A stretch of 7,427 nt of DNA from Candidatus Methylomirabilota bacterium (GCA_022615475.1 JAKEGQ010000286.1:1-7427); one strand, 5' to 3'. Shown: positions 1 to 6,804, counted from the stretch's first letter. Numbers and translations are program-made. The notes: generated by a model from the letters alone, not told the origin.

Positions 1-653
1 ATGCGCTGGTATCGTTCCGCCTTTTTCGCCTGGCGGTGGAGAGAGGTGCGCTGCCGTTCGATCTCCTGCAGCACATCCTTGACCCGGAGCAGATTGTGCT
101 CCGCGGCCTCGAGCCGACCCAGGGCGGTGTTCCGGTTCACCTTGTACGACATGGTTCCTGCCGCCTCCTCGAGGAGGGCCCGCCGGTCGGCTGGTTTTGC
201 GTTGAGAAGGGATCCGATGGTTCCCTGCTGGATCAGGGCGTAGGGTTCCCGGCCGAGCCCGGTGTCGAGGAAGAGGCGGGTGATGTCCTTGAGGCGACAG
301 GGATTCTGATTGAGGAGATACTCGCTCTCGCCAGAGCGATACAGCCGGCGGGCGATGGTCACTTCGTCATAGGGGACCGCGAGTCGGCCTTGGACATTCG
401 ACAGGGTGAGGGAAACTTCAGCCATGCCGACCGGTTTCCGGTGGGAGTTGCCTGCGAAGATGAGGTCTTCCATGCGCTCGCCGCGGAGCGCCTTGGGGCT
501 CTGTTCCCCCAATACCCACAGCATGGCATCGATGATGTTGCTCTTGCCACAGCCATTGGGCCCTACGAGGGATGTCACCCCTGGTTGGAAATCGATACTG
601 ACGCGGTCAACGAAGGACTTGAAACCGAAGAGGGTCAGGTTGCTGAGGTGCAT
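1..653 (-). CDS. smc: Chromosome segregation ATPase SMC, N-terminal part (runs off left edge)
   Basis: This is the N-terminal 217 codons of SMC, the ATPase that, with ScpA/ScpB, forms the bacterial condensin and organises and helps segregate the chromosome. The translation opens MHLSNLTLFGFKSF, the family's standard first strand. The Walker A P-loop GPNGCGKS is at residues 31-38, and SEYLLN is near 110-115. QQGTIGSLL follows at 142-150, and the ERR/EEAAG-type segment (DRRALLEEAAGTMSYK) is at 156-171. Beyond residue 175 the coiled coil begins, with regular charged heptads. The ATG at 651-653 has GGAGG three bases upstream, and the homology starts exactly there. The hinge, the second coil and the Walker B/signature half lie outside the window; the frame is open to the edge, with no sign of damage. 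It follows rnc on the same strand after 192 bp and appears to have its own promoter. Confidence 0.97.
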   Translation of the reverse strand, partial: MHLSNLTLFGFKSFVDRVSIDFQPGVTSLVGPNGCGKSNIIDAMLWVLGEQSPKALRGERMEDLIFAGNSHRKPVGMAEVSLTLSNVQGRLAVPYDEVTIARRLYRSGESEYLLNQNPCRLKDITRLFLDTGLGREPYALIQQGTIGSLLNAKPADRRALLEEAAGTMSYKVNRNTALGRLEAAEHNLLRVKDVLQEIERQRTSLHRQAKKAERYQR

Positions 654-792
654 GCTCCTCCGAAGAGGTCCGAAGACTTCGACGAGTCCTTCGACCAACT
701 CAGGACGGTGAGTCTAGTCGAACCGCTCAGTCGAGTCGTCCGATGTCGACGCGCCCGTCGGGACTTCGGTCCGATCTCGCGAAATTTTCGGC
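654..792 (-). promoter_or_regulatory. Long structured 5' leader of smc
   Basis: About 130 nt would separate the predicted transcription start from the smc ATG. No ORF of note lies here on either strand apart from antisense shadows. Seen in sequence: GGAC-TTCG-GTCC at 761-772 (reads GGAC-CGAA-GTCC in the mRNA), CGAAG-A-CTTCG at 671-681, and GTCCT/AGGAC arms at 686-690 and 702-706. Five TCGA tetramers fall between 679 and 749. The SD sequence GGAGG lies at the 3' end. No known riboswitch class was recognised. That it folds is an inference from the short complementary arms. Confidence 0.35.
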
Positions 793-821
793 AGGGTAAC
801 ATAGGCTTTCTCTGGTGTCAA
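793..821 (-). promoter_or_regulatory. Candidate sigma70-type promoter for smc
   Basis: On the minus strand a perfect -35 hexamer TTGACA (816-821) is followed by exactly 17 bp and then TACCCT (793-798), which matches the TATAAT consensus at first, second and last positions. It lies in the rnc-smc spacer just after the rnc stop codon and points at smc. This suggests smc can be transcribed independently of rnc. The -10 box is weak, so this is a prediction only. Confidence 0.5.
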
Positions 822-845
822 GGGAAATCCCACAAAATCATGGGG

Positions 846-1550
846 TCATTGCTGGATGGACCGCAAAATATGGGGGTGCGCTCTCAAGTGAGCCAGGGCG
901 CTTCGGGCTGCGTTTTGCTCGGCCTCCCGTCGGCTTGCCCCCTTGCCTCTCCCAAGCGTCTGTCCTTTGACCTGTACCTCGACCTCGAAGCGGCGGGCGT
1001 GGGGGAGACCCGTGAGCTTCAGGATGCGGTACCGCGGGAGTGTCTTGAGTACGGCCTGAACACCCGTTTGCAGCTCAGACTTTGCATCCAGGGAAAAGTC
1101 AGGGCTGAGCCGGGGAAGGAGATGTTGGCTGAGGAACTTCGTCACCGAGCCGAGACCCCGATCGAGGAAGAGGGCGGCGACGATCGCCTCGAACGCATCG
1201 GCCAGGACCGTGGCGCGCCGTCGGCCTTCCGGCTCCTCGCTCTTTCCCATGCGGAGCATCGACGGCACTCCCAGTTGAGTCGCCGCCTGGGCTAACGCGT
1301 GCCGATTCACCAGGCTCGCCCGGAGGCGGGTCAGTTCTCCCGGCGAGCGATCCGGGTAGCGCCGATACAGGTCGAGCGCCAAGACGAGCGCGAGGATGGC
1401 GTCGCCCAAAAACTCGAGGCGTTCAAAGGCTTTCCCTTCGGCCCCGACCGAAGGGTGGGTGAGTGCCGCCCGAAGCAGCGCCCGGTTCCGAAAACGCTGT
1501 CCAAGCCTCGCCTCAGCCTCTTTGAGCCACGAATCCTTCTCCCTCGCCAT
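846..1550 (-). CDS. rnc: Ribonuclease III
   Basis: This encodes a 234-residue double-strand-specific endoribonuclease that processes rRNA precursors and other structured RNAs as a Mg2+-dependent homodimer in the cytoplasm. The N-terminal RNase III domain (about residues 10-140) has the signature ERLEFLGD at 43-50. By alignment with the Escherichia coli enzyme, E43, E46, D50, D118 and E121 correspond to E38, E41, D45, D114 and E117, so the acidic active site is complete. The C-terminal dsRNA-binding domain (about 155-223) keeps the LP-Y pattern, a GLPHARRF version of the GP-H loop, and SRREAEQNAA in place of the usual SKKEAEQ. Length is normal for the family. The ATG at 1548-1550 is fixed, because no other start codon lies between it and an in-frame stop about 30 bases upstream. 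Its SD sequence is poor. It precedes smc in the same direction. Confidence 0.97.
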   Translation of the reverse strand: MAREKDSWLKEAEARLGQRFRNRALLRAALTHPSVGAEGKAFERLEFLGDAILALVLALDLYRRYPDRSPGELTRLRASLVNRHALAQAATQLGVPSMLRMGKSEEPEGRRRATVLADAFEAIVAALFLDRGLGSVTKFLSQHLLPRLSPDFSLDAKSELQTGVQAVLKTLPRYRILKLTGLPHARRFEVEVQVKGQTLGRGKGASRREAEQNAARSALAHLRAHPHILRSIQQ

Positions 1551-1649
1551 GCATCCGATGCTACACGAATCTGGCTGCTTTTACAGCGCGTTTGATCAGG
1601 GTGACCCCTATTAACTCTTGGGTCAGGCGCAGGGGGCAAGTCCATAGGT
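1551..1649. other. Spacer between the exported-protein operon and rnc
   Basis: This 99-bp gap holds no ORF of interest. The only structure seen is TGACCC (1602-1607) pairing with GGGTCA (1620-1625) around a 12-nt loop, without a following T-run, so it is not a convincing intrinsic terminator. No clear promoter for rnc was found. Read-through from the upstream operon into rnc is therefore possible but unproven. Confidence 0.4.
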
Positions 1650-3479
1650 TTACTCGGGGCATGTGGCAGGCCCGAAACGGCTACTATCTACGTTGGCCTG
1701 GGAGGGTCTTGCTACTCCTGAGATGTCGGATATGCAGACAAATCCACCAGGATTCAAGAGGACGCCGATGCTTAGCTGAGTGCTGACGGCTCGCTCATCG
1801 ATCGGCGGGTTCAGAGTTACCGTGAAGGTCGTGAAGTCTGGTACGGATCCAGTCACCTCGAGGCGTCTACTATCTACTCGATTGCCGGTCTGGTCCTCTG
1901 TTGCTATGGCGTCGATCCGGGCTACGCTGACGTTCTTGAATTTCATGGTAACGCTTATCGGCGCAATGCCGGGGATGCGATAAATTGAGTTGCCTCCAGA
2001 TCCGGTTGCAACCCAATGGGGCCCGCCCACCCTCTTGATCTTGGCGGCGACGGCGCCTTCTTCATTGCCCAACCGGCCCTGGAAGACCAGGAGAAGGGAC
2101 CGTTCGGAGGCGGGTGGGCTCAAAGGGAAAGCCAAAACGCTGCTGTTAGCCCCTGGACCTAGGCTCAAATCAAAAGATGCCCCCTCCACGGGACTGCGGA
2201 CTCCATTGGTGTCATCGATGTACGCGGTAAAGGTCCCCTCCATCCTCTCACCGGATGTATTCGTAATAATTGTTGCAAACGAATCTGGTTCGAACTGGGG
2301 CTGAAAGCTCACTAGGAAGTCGAAGGTCCCGCGGAAGAAGTAGTCGAGCAGCGCTCGGCTATAGCGGACTGCCCGCGGGAGCATGTGGCGAGCGGTCTCG
2401 CGCCAGACATCCTCGTCCGGACAGAGGCTCACGGTCTGAGTCGGATCTGCAAGGGCGCACTCCGCGGCGATCGGCTCTACGGCTAGCCCCGCCACTCGCT
2501 TGCGGTAGTAGGTCCGTTCCTGGCCGTTCTGGGAATAGATGCGTGTGAAGGTCTCGAGGTTCGCCAGGGCAGGGTGGGGATACTCCCCCCGGTGGGTATC
2601 CTCGCTGAAGAAGTTGGCATTGGCGATCTCAGCAATCCCGATCCGTGACTCGGCCGTTACCTCGGGGTTGTCACCGGTGTAGCGGTCGCTGTCGAAGAGG
2701 CGGGCAATTGGGACCTGGGCGACCGATTCGCTGTCCGGGATCGGAATCCGCAGGAGCTCCTCATCCAGGTTCATGGGTGTGGAAAGGAAGTCGCGGATAA
2801 AGCCGGGTTGTGTACCGCTGTGCCGGTGCTGGGCCAGGACCCAGTATTCGTAATTGCCGACCAGGCCGAGCCTGTCCAGGACCTCCCCCATTGGGTGGAT
2901 ATCGTTGCGGACGTGCTCCGGGACCGAGACGTCCTCGATCAAGTGCATGATCTGCCCCAGCGTCCGGAAGGTGTCGGCGAAGGCCTGCTCCCGGACGGCC
3001 GGGGCAGGGTCCGTCAGGGCCGTGCGGAAGTAGCGGCGTGCATCGCGCCAGGAGAAGTTGCCGAAGCCTGATATGCTGTCCTGGTTCTCGAGCTGCGCCC
3101 AGTGCACCGAGGACTCGAAGCGGGTAAGTCGGGGAGGGAGGGTCAAAGAATAAAAGAGGCCACTGCGGTCCCAGGGCAGTAGGGGATCATGGAAGTGGCG
3201 GAAGTAGCGGTTCCTCCCCGTGACGTTCCCGCCGCCGGTCCCCGCGTCCTCAAGAGTCCCACCTTCACGAATCCATTGGAAGACAGGCTTTCCCTTAAAG
3301 GGCTCCTCGATTCCACCTGGAATACCAATCTGCTGCTTCAAAATCTCGTCCAGCTGTGACTCCCTCGTGGCATGCTCATTGATAATCTCATGACTCGGCT
3401 CATTGAGAGCAAGCCCTGGGGAAGATGCAAGCAGTAATGGAAGGGAGACAGCGACAATCTTTCTAAGCAGTTTCTTCAT
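1650..3479 (-). CDS. Exported phospholipase C/P1 nuclease-fold protein
   Basis: This encodes a 609-residue exported protein of no assigned name. Residues 1-24 form a signal peptide (basic MKKLLRK, hydrophobic core, likely cut near LA|LN). The N-terminal about 380 residues resemble the all-helical zinc phospholipase C/S1-P1 nuclease fold. Evidence is HLIEDVSVPEH at 179-189, which reproduces the HxxxD...H spacing of the Bacillus cereus enzyme (H118, D122, H128), and then NYEYW with E211 where that enzyme has E146. SHE (H30) and HFHDP (H95-D98) are further candidate ligands. The position four before E211, a metal-binding histidine (H142) in B. cereus PLC, is valine here, so the metal site may be altered. 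Residues about 395-609 look like one or two beta-sandwich domains. C341/C353 and C582/C607 could form disulfides. It is the last gene of a four-gene unit, starting inside the previous stop (ATGA). Lipase, nuclease or loss of activity all remain possible. Confidence 0.8.
   Translation of the reverse strand: MKKLLRKIVAVSLPLLLASSPGLALNEPSHEIINEHATRESQLDEILKQQIGIPGGIEEPFKGKPVFQWIREGGTLEDAGTGGGNVTGRNRYFRHFHDPLLPWDRSGLFYSLTLPPRLTRFESSVHWAQLENQDSISGFGNFSWRDARRYFRTALTDPAPAVREQAFADTFRTLGQIMHLIEDVSVPEHVRNDIHPMGEVLDRLGLVGNYEYWVLAQHRHSGTQPGFIRDFLSTPMNLDEELLRIPIPDSESVAQVPIARLFDSDRYTGDNPEVTAESRIGIAEIANANFFSEDTHRGEYPHPALANLETFTRIYSQNGQERTYYRKRVAGLAVEPIAAECALADPTQTVSLCPDEDVWRETARHMLPRAVRYSRALLDYFFRGTFDFLVSFQPQFEPDSFATIITNTSGERMEGTFTAYIDDTNGVRSPVEGASFDLSLGPGANSSVLAFPLSPPASERSLLLVFQGRLGNEEGAVAAKIKRVGGPHWVATGSGGNSIYRIPGIAPISVTMKFKNVSVARIDAIATEDQTGNRVDSRRLEVTGSVPDFTTFTVTLNPPIDERAVSTQLSIGVLLNPGGFVCISDISGVARPSQANVDSSRFGPATCPE
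3476..3479 (-). promoter_or_regulatory. ATGA stop-start overlap (translational coupling site)
   Basis: The TGA of the lipoprotein gene and the ATG of the phospholipase-fold gene share the four bases ATGA. The bases upstream on the coding strand read CACCTCCC, which is not an SD. Initiation of the downstream gene therefore probably depends on ribosomes finishing the upstream gene, tying the two products together in amount. Confidence 0.6.
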
Positions 3480-4036
3480 TTGGGAGGTGTCTCTATTTTT
3501 CCTGTTGGTTTCAGGCCAAGCATGGCCCTCTCCGCATTTATTGCTCGAATGAACTCCGGTATTCGCTCTTCGGGAACGTAACTCGGGTAACCCCTACTCT
3601 TCTGACGCAGTTCCTCCCCTGTCTTCAGGCGATGCATCTCGATCACCGTGGGGTCGACCAATGCCTGCCCGGTCGGGGGGGTGACGACCCACCGGTCCTC
3701 GGCATAGCCGGGGGCGAAGACCTTGAACTCGGGCTCGAGGATCCGGAAGGTAAAGAAGGGCGGCTTGCGCCTGGAGATCTCGAAGCGGCCGTCGGGGCCC
3801 GTCACCGCCTCCCGGGCGTCGTAGAACTGGGTGTTGGTCTGGACAAGAGCGTCCACGAGTTCGATCCAAATCGCAAGCACCACGGCCCCGGCAATGGGCT
3901 CACCGGTCTCCACGTCCACGATCTGTCCCCGGAAAGGGCCCCACTTCTCGACGGCCTCGGCGGTCGTGGTACATCCACTCACGACACCTAGCATCAGCGC
4001 CAAGCCGAGCCACCGCATCTGTGCTCTTGAGCGCAT
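3476..4036 (-). CDS. Lipoprotein with carboxypeptidase regulatory-like domain
   Basis: This encodes a 186-residue predicted lipoprotein. The N-terminus is basic and hydrophobic and ends in a lipobox, VSGC, with the acceptor cysteine C22, followed by TTT. Residues about 34-134 match the carboxypeptidase regulatory-like (transthyretin-type beta-sandwich) pattern: RGQIVDVETGEPIAGAVV, then TGPDGRFEI, then KVFAPGYA. The remaining about 50 residues are helical and charged, with no recognised domain. Such domains occur as structural modules in envelope proteins; no enzyme motif is visible. The ATG at 4034-4036 has GGAGG five bases upstream, which favours it over the ATG six codons later. The SD overlaps the end of the preceding gene, 10 bp away. 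The stop shares four bases (ATGA) with the start of the phospholipase-fold gene. It probably sits in a membrane facing the periplasm, where it could tether or position its exported partners; that role is inference. Confidence 0.82.
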   Translation of the reverse strand: MRSRAQMRWLGLALMLGVVSGCTTTAEAVEKWGPFRGQIVDVETGEPIAGAVVLAIWIELVDALVQTNTQFYDAREAVTGPDGRFEISRRKPPFFTFRILEPEFKVFAPGYAEDRWVVTPPTGQALVDPTVIEMHRLKTGEELRQKSRGYPSYVPEERIPEFIRAINAERAMLGLKPTGKIETPPK

Positions 4037-4046
4037 TTCCGCCTCC

Positions 4047-4445
4047 CTAGGGTCGGATCCGCCAAACTCCGTCGACGTCCCGGCGCAAATAGAAAAACTT
4101 CTCTACTCGCTCCCCGTCCCCCTCGCAGATGAGACAGTACGCGATCTCGTCCTCTCCCGTCGGCAGCACCGGCTGTTGTGGCTTACAGAAGCTCAGCTCA
4201 TACGCCAAATCGGGCGACGGGGGGCCGGTGAACAACAGCCGGCGCGAGGAATGAATCAGGCGGCGGAGCGCGGCCGAATCCCCGAGACGCACGCCGTCGA
4301 CCCACTCATGCCAAATCGCTTGGGCCTGGGCCTCGGTCGGCGCATCCGCGGGGAGAGGGGGTCGGGGGATGCTCGGATCCATACGAGCAAGCTCGGTGCA
4401 AATGCCAACGACGGCGATCACTGCCTGCCAGTTCATCTCGTGCAT
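4047..4445 (-). CDS. Small protein, stand-alone copy of the propeller protein's C-terminal domain
   Basis: This encodes a 132-residue protein with no named family that I recognise. Residues about 43-132 align by eye with the last about 95 residues of the upstream propeller protein. Shared points are a W near the start, R-x-GD-x(2)-A-AL, a following H, an aromatic/Leu strand and the ending D-G-[IV]-W-R-I-R. The shape (helix, then strands ending in a W) recalls small NTF2-like or lumazine-like accessory domains, but this is not proven. The start is uncertain: the ATG at 4443-4445 is only one base from GGGGAG, while the next ATG at 4434-4436 is about 10 bases away and gives MNWQAVIAVVGIC, a short hydrophobic N-terminus. 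That could be a weak signal or anchor; it lacks a canonical lipobox. C87, C104 and C107 are free cysteine candidates. It lies 6 bp after the propeller gene and 10 bp before the lipoprotein gene. Confidence 0.75.
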   Translation of the reverse strand: MHEMNWQAVIAVVGICTELARMDPSIPRPPLPADAPTEAQAQAIWHEWVDGVRLGDSAALRRLIHSSRRLLFTGPPSPDLAYELSFCKPQQPVLPTGEDEIAYCLICEGDGERVEKFFYLRRDVDGVWRIRP

Positions 4446-4451
4446 TCTCCC

Positions 4452-6593
4452 CTAAAACGCCCTAATTCGCCAGATTCCGTCAGAGTCCACCTGGAGCCAG
4501 ATGGGGAAGGAGAGAACCTTGCCCCCGCGACTACGCCGCATCTCGTACTCCGCCCCATTATGCCCGATCTTCACTGGAAGTGCTGTCGTCAGGTACTGGT
4601 CAATGCCGGCGAGTTGCTCGGGGGTTAGTAGCCGGAACACAGCCTCGTAGCGCTCCCGGGATGCCGTGTGAACGAAGCTCAACGCGGCCGGGATGTCGCC
4701 TCGCCGCAAGGCATCCTTCATGCCTTCCCACTTAGGCTCGAGCGGAGGTGTGCCACCCACGGTAACCAGCGTGCTCGCCGTATGCACCTGCCCCTGGTCG
4801 TCGGTAGCTCGTAGAGTGGGAACCACGACGCCAGGCGTGGTGTACGTGGTATGGGGCTCATCGAACGTGATGGTAGTTACGTCGACCCGTCCATCGCCCT
4901 CGACATCTAACTCGAATCGCACGAGCGTGCGACCCGTATTGTTCTCAAGGTGAAATGTCACGGTAAGCGGTGGTGCTCCTCCAGGCGGAAATGCTCGTAG
5001 GGAGATGCCGGCTGCCGCCGCCGGCTGCACCGTGACCGGAATCGTGGCGGTAGCGGTCGCTCCGGAGATTATAGTCGCCACGGCGGTCAGACTGGTGCTC
5101 TCCGCGGTAAGGGGCACGGCGGCGGCGAAGTTGTTACCTAGGATATTTGCAGGGACGCCGTTGACTGTGACGCCGACTTCGAGGCCGCCGGCGTCCACGA
5201 GACCACGCAGCAAGACGGAATCAGTCGTAACTGTGGCGCCTGAGGACGGCTCGGTGATCTGGAGCACGAGCACGGTGCTCGGAGGCGGCGCGCTGGTCTG
5301 CTGCTGAATGGGCGCGAGGACGGGCGCGCTCGTGAGGCCCTCACCCTTGGCCCCCGTAGCATACACCCTGAGCTGATTGACCTGGTCAGGGAGGATAGGG
5401 ACATCAAGGCTGAAGCGGCCCTCACTGTTTGCAAAGATGGTCACCTCAGCCTGACCACCCCGCACTGTGATCTTGGCCTCAGGCTCCGCGGTACCGGACA
5501 AGGTGAGTTGGGTCTCCCGGGTCGTTGCCGGGTGTTCGGCGAGCGAGGGTGGAGCAGGGGCGAGGAAGCGGTAGATCCGGCCTGCCTTCGGGTCCGTCAG
5601 GTAGAGGTTCCCCTGGGGATCGAAGGTAAGTCCCCAGGGCCGCTCAAAGCCCTGGGCAAAGCGGGTAAAGGTTCCATCGGGGGCGACCTTGAGCAGCAGG
5701 CCGCCGTCTCTTGGTGTCTCGGGGTCCTTCTTGACCGACAGAAAGAACTGTCCGAGGACGTCCCGGACGAGCCCCTTGGGGCGCTTGAAGCGCTCTTCGA
5801 CGAGGACGGTTACATCGCCATTGACATTGATCTGAAAGAGAGTCCCCTTGAGTGCGGGCTCCTTGGGCTTAAAACCTTTGGCAACGACGGTGAGAGTCCC
5901 GGCCTCATCGGCTACTAAGCCAGAGGGCCGGCGAAAGCCCAGGTGTGAGGCGAGAATCTGGCCATCCTCGGTATTGATGCGAAAGACCGTTCCCCGAAAG
6001 GCTTCAGGTGGCCCCTCCGTTTCCTCGTCCTCTTCGACGTCAGCCGTGGCGTCGTCCTCTGCGGCTTCGTCGTCGTCCGGCTCGACCTGCTGCTCTTCCC
6101 CTGCGGGATCCGCCTGGGGCCGGAGACCGCCCCGGGTCGAAAGGAAGAGACGGTTGTCTTGATCGAACGCGAGCTGCTTCGGTTTCCGGAAGTCCTCCGC
6201 GAGAATGCTCACTATTCCGTCGTTGGGGGTGCGCTTAATCAGCACGCCTTTCGACCGACTCCCGTCCTGGGCGTCCTGGAAGGTGTCCGCGACGAAATAG
6301 AGCGTACCATCCTCCCCCTGAACGAGCCCCCGGGGCTGCTCCAGCCGCTCGAGGAGAATCGTCAGGCTTCCATTGGGGGCTCGCTGCCATAGGCGGCCTT
6401 CCTTCCGATCCGTGAAGTAAACCGTCCCGTCGGGGTCGACGACAATGCCCGTGGGCGCACGGAACCCCTGGACCAGGACCTCGAGTGGAGCTTTGCCGGT
6501 TGGCGTTTTGGGCGCCTCGGCTCTGACGGGGACGAGCACGAAGGTTGCGAGTAGGAGGAGAAGCGTGAAGAGCGAGAGTCGGTGGAGTGCCAT
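4452..6593 (-). CDS. Secreted NHL-type beta-propeller protein with Ig-like and PKD domains
   Basis: This encodes a 713-residue exported protein; a TTG start 16 codons upstream (6639-6641) is possible but unlikely. The ATG at 6591-6593 has AGGAA seven bases upstream and begins a clean signal peptide ending VRA|EAP near residue 25. Residues about 40-345 carry six blade repeats of the form [RQ]-P-x-G-[LI]-x(2)-D-x(2)-G-x-[LV]-[YF], spaced about 40-50 residues apart: an NHL/SMP-30-like six-bladed propeller. Between the third and fourth blades is an insertion of about 35 residues dominated by Asp/Glu. After a proline-rich linker come a bacterial Ig-like domain (about 360-425), a second one resembling the glucodextranase B type (about 441-523), and a PKD-like domain (about 529-613, with FELDVEGDGRVD and the ATDDQGQ strand). 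The last about 95 residues are a separate domain ending DGIWRIRAF. No C-terminal anchor or sorting motif is seen. NHL/SMP-30 propellers may bind ligands or act as lactonases; I see no decisive catalytic set. It leads the four-gene unit. Confidence 0.85.
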   Translation of the reverse strand: MALHRLSLFTLLLLLATFVLVPVRAEAPKTPTGKAPLEVLVQGFRAPTGIVVDPDGTVYFTDRKEGRLWQRAPNGSLTILLERLEQPRGLVQGEDGTLYFVADTFQDAQDGSRSKGVLIKRTPNDGIVSILAEDFRKPKQLAFDQDNRLFLSTRGGLRPQADPAGEEQQVEPDDDEAAEDDATADVEEDEETEGPPEAFRGTVFRINTEDGQILASHLGFRRPSGLVADEAGTLTVVAKGFKPKEPALKGTLFQINVNGDVTVLVEERFKRPKGLVRDVLGQFFLSVKKDPETPRDGGLLLKVAPDGTFTRFAQGFERPWGLTFDPQGNLYLTDPKAGRIYRFLAPAPPSLAEHPATTRETQLTLSGTAEPEAKITVRGGQAEVTIFANSEGRFSLDVPILPDQVNQLRVYATGAKGEGLTSAPVLAPIQQQTSAPPPSTVLVLQITEPSSGATVTTDSVLLRGLVDAGGLEVGVTVNGVPANILGNNFAAAVPLTAESTSLTAVATIISGATATATIPVTVQPAAAAGISLRAFPPGGAPPLTVTFHLENNTGRTLVRFELDVEGDGRVDVTTITFDEPHTTYTTPGVVVPTLRATDDQGQVHTASTLVTVGGTPPLEPKWEGMKDALRRGDIPAALSFVHTASRERYEAVFRLLTPEQLAGIDQYLTTALPVKIGHNGAEYEMRRSRGGKVLSFPIWLQVDSDGIWRIRAF

Positions 6594-6652
6594 GCCGTCT
6601 TTCCTGAGAAAGATTCGTGGCAACCCGTGGGTAGGGCTCAACAGCGCTCACA

Positions 6653-6681
6653 CTGCTATCAGCGGGCATCTGCATTGTCAA
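6653..6681 (-). promoter_or_regulatory. Candidate promoter of the exported-protein operon
   Basis: On the minus strand a perfect TTGACA (6676-6681) is followed by 17 bp and TAGCAG (6653-6658). The -10 match is poor, retaining only the initial TA, so activator help or a different sigma factor is possible. It lies about 60 bp upstream of the propeller-protein ATG, a sensible distance, and is the only good -35 box seen in front of the operon. Confidence 0.4.
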
Positions 6682-6692
6682 CATCAATGTTG
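6679..6692. promoter_or_regulatory. Palindrome CAACAT-CA-ATGTTG overlapping the -35 box
   Basis: Two perfect 6-bp arms are separated by 2 bp. The left arm overlaps the last three bases of the putative -35 hexamer of the minus-strand promoter. A dimeric regulator binding here would compete with, or contact, RNA polymerase. No named operator consensus is claimed. Confidence 0.35.
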
Positions 6693-6695
6693 GGA

Positions 6696-6746
6696 CTGAC
6701 GCTGCTTTGGGTAAAAATTCTTCGACAAGGTGGCATATAGCGTCAG
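6696..6746. repeat. Spaced inverted repeat CTGACGCT ... AGCGTCAG
   Basis: Perfect 8-bp arms lie at 6696-6703 and 6739-6746, with 35 bp between them and about 43 bp between centres, close to four turns of B-DNA. It sits between the two divergent candidate promoters. It could be a looping or cooperative operator, or chance. Confidence 0.35.
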
Positions 6747-6777
6747 AATGTCACTTCGCCTTCGGATTCTTCCGACG

Positions 6778-6804
6778 TTGCAATCAGAGAAAAAAGCCTA
6801 TTAT
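6778..6804 (+). promoter_or_regulatory. Weak candidate promoter for the plus-strand short ORF
   Basis: TTGCAA (6778-6783), a 15-bp spacer and TATTAT (6799-6804) form a plausible but suboptimal sigma70 site about 110 bp upstream of the ATG at 6912. TATTAT matches five of six consensus bases; the -35 box matches four of six and the spacer is short. Confidence 0.3.

Noticed and set aside
36..1295. Long plus-strand open frame (419 codons)
   Set aside because: It lies antisense to two unmistakable genes, smc and rnc. The translation shows no family pattern, and the frame is open only because of high GC content.
1602..1625. Stem TGACCC/GGGTCA as the operon terminator
   Set aside because: Only six pairs with a 12-nt loop and no T-run. 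It is reported only as a structure in the spacer.
3831..4628. Plus-strand open frame of 265 codons
   Set aside because: It is antisense to the lipoprotein, small-protein and propeller genes. It has no recognisable domain and crosses three gene boundaries of the opposite strand.
5508..5918. Plus-strand open frame of 136 codons
   Set aside because: It is the mirror of the propeller repeats in the real minus-strand gene.
6594..6641. Propeller gene start at the upstream TTG
   Set aside because: It would add 16 residues in front of a complete signal peptide. The ATG at 6593 has a properly spaced AGGAA, while the TTG has no SD.
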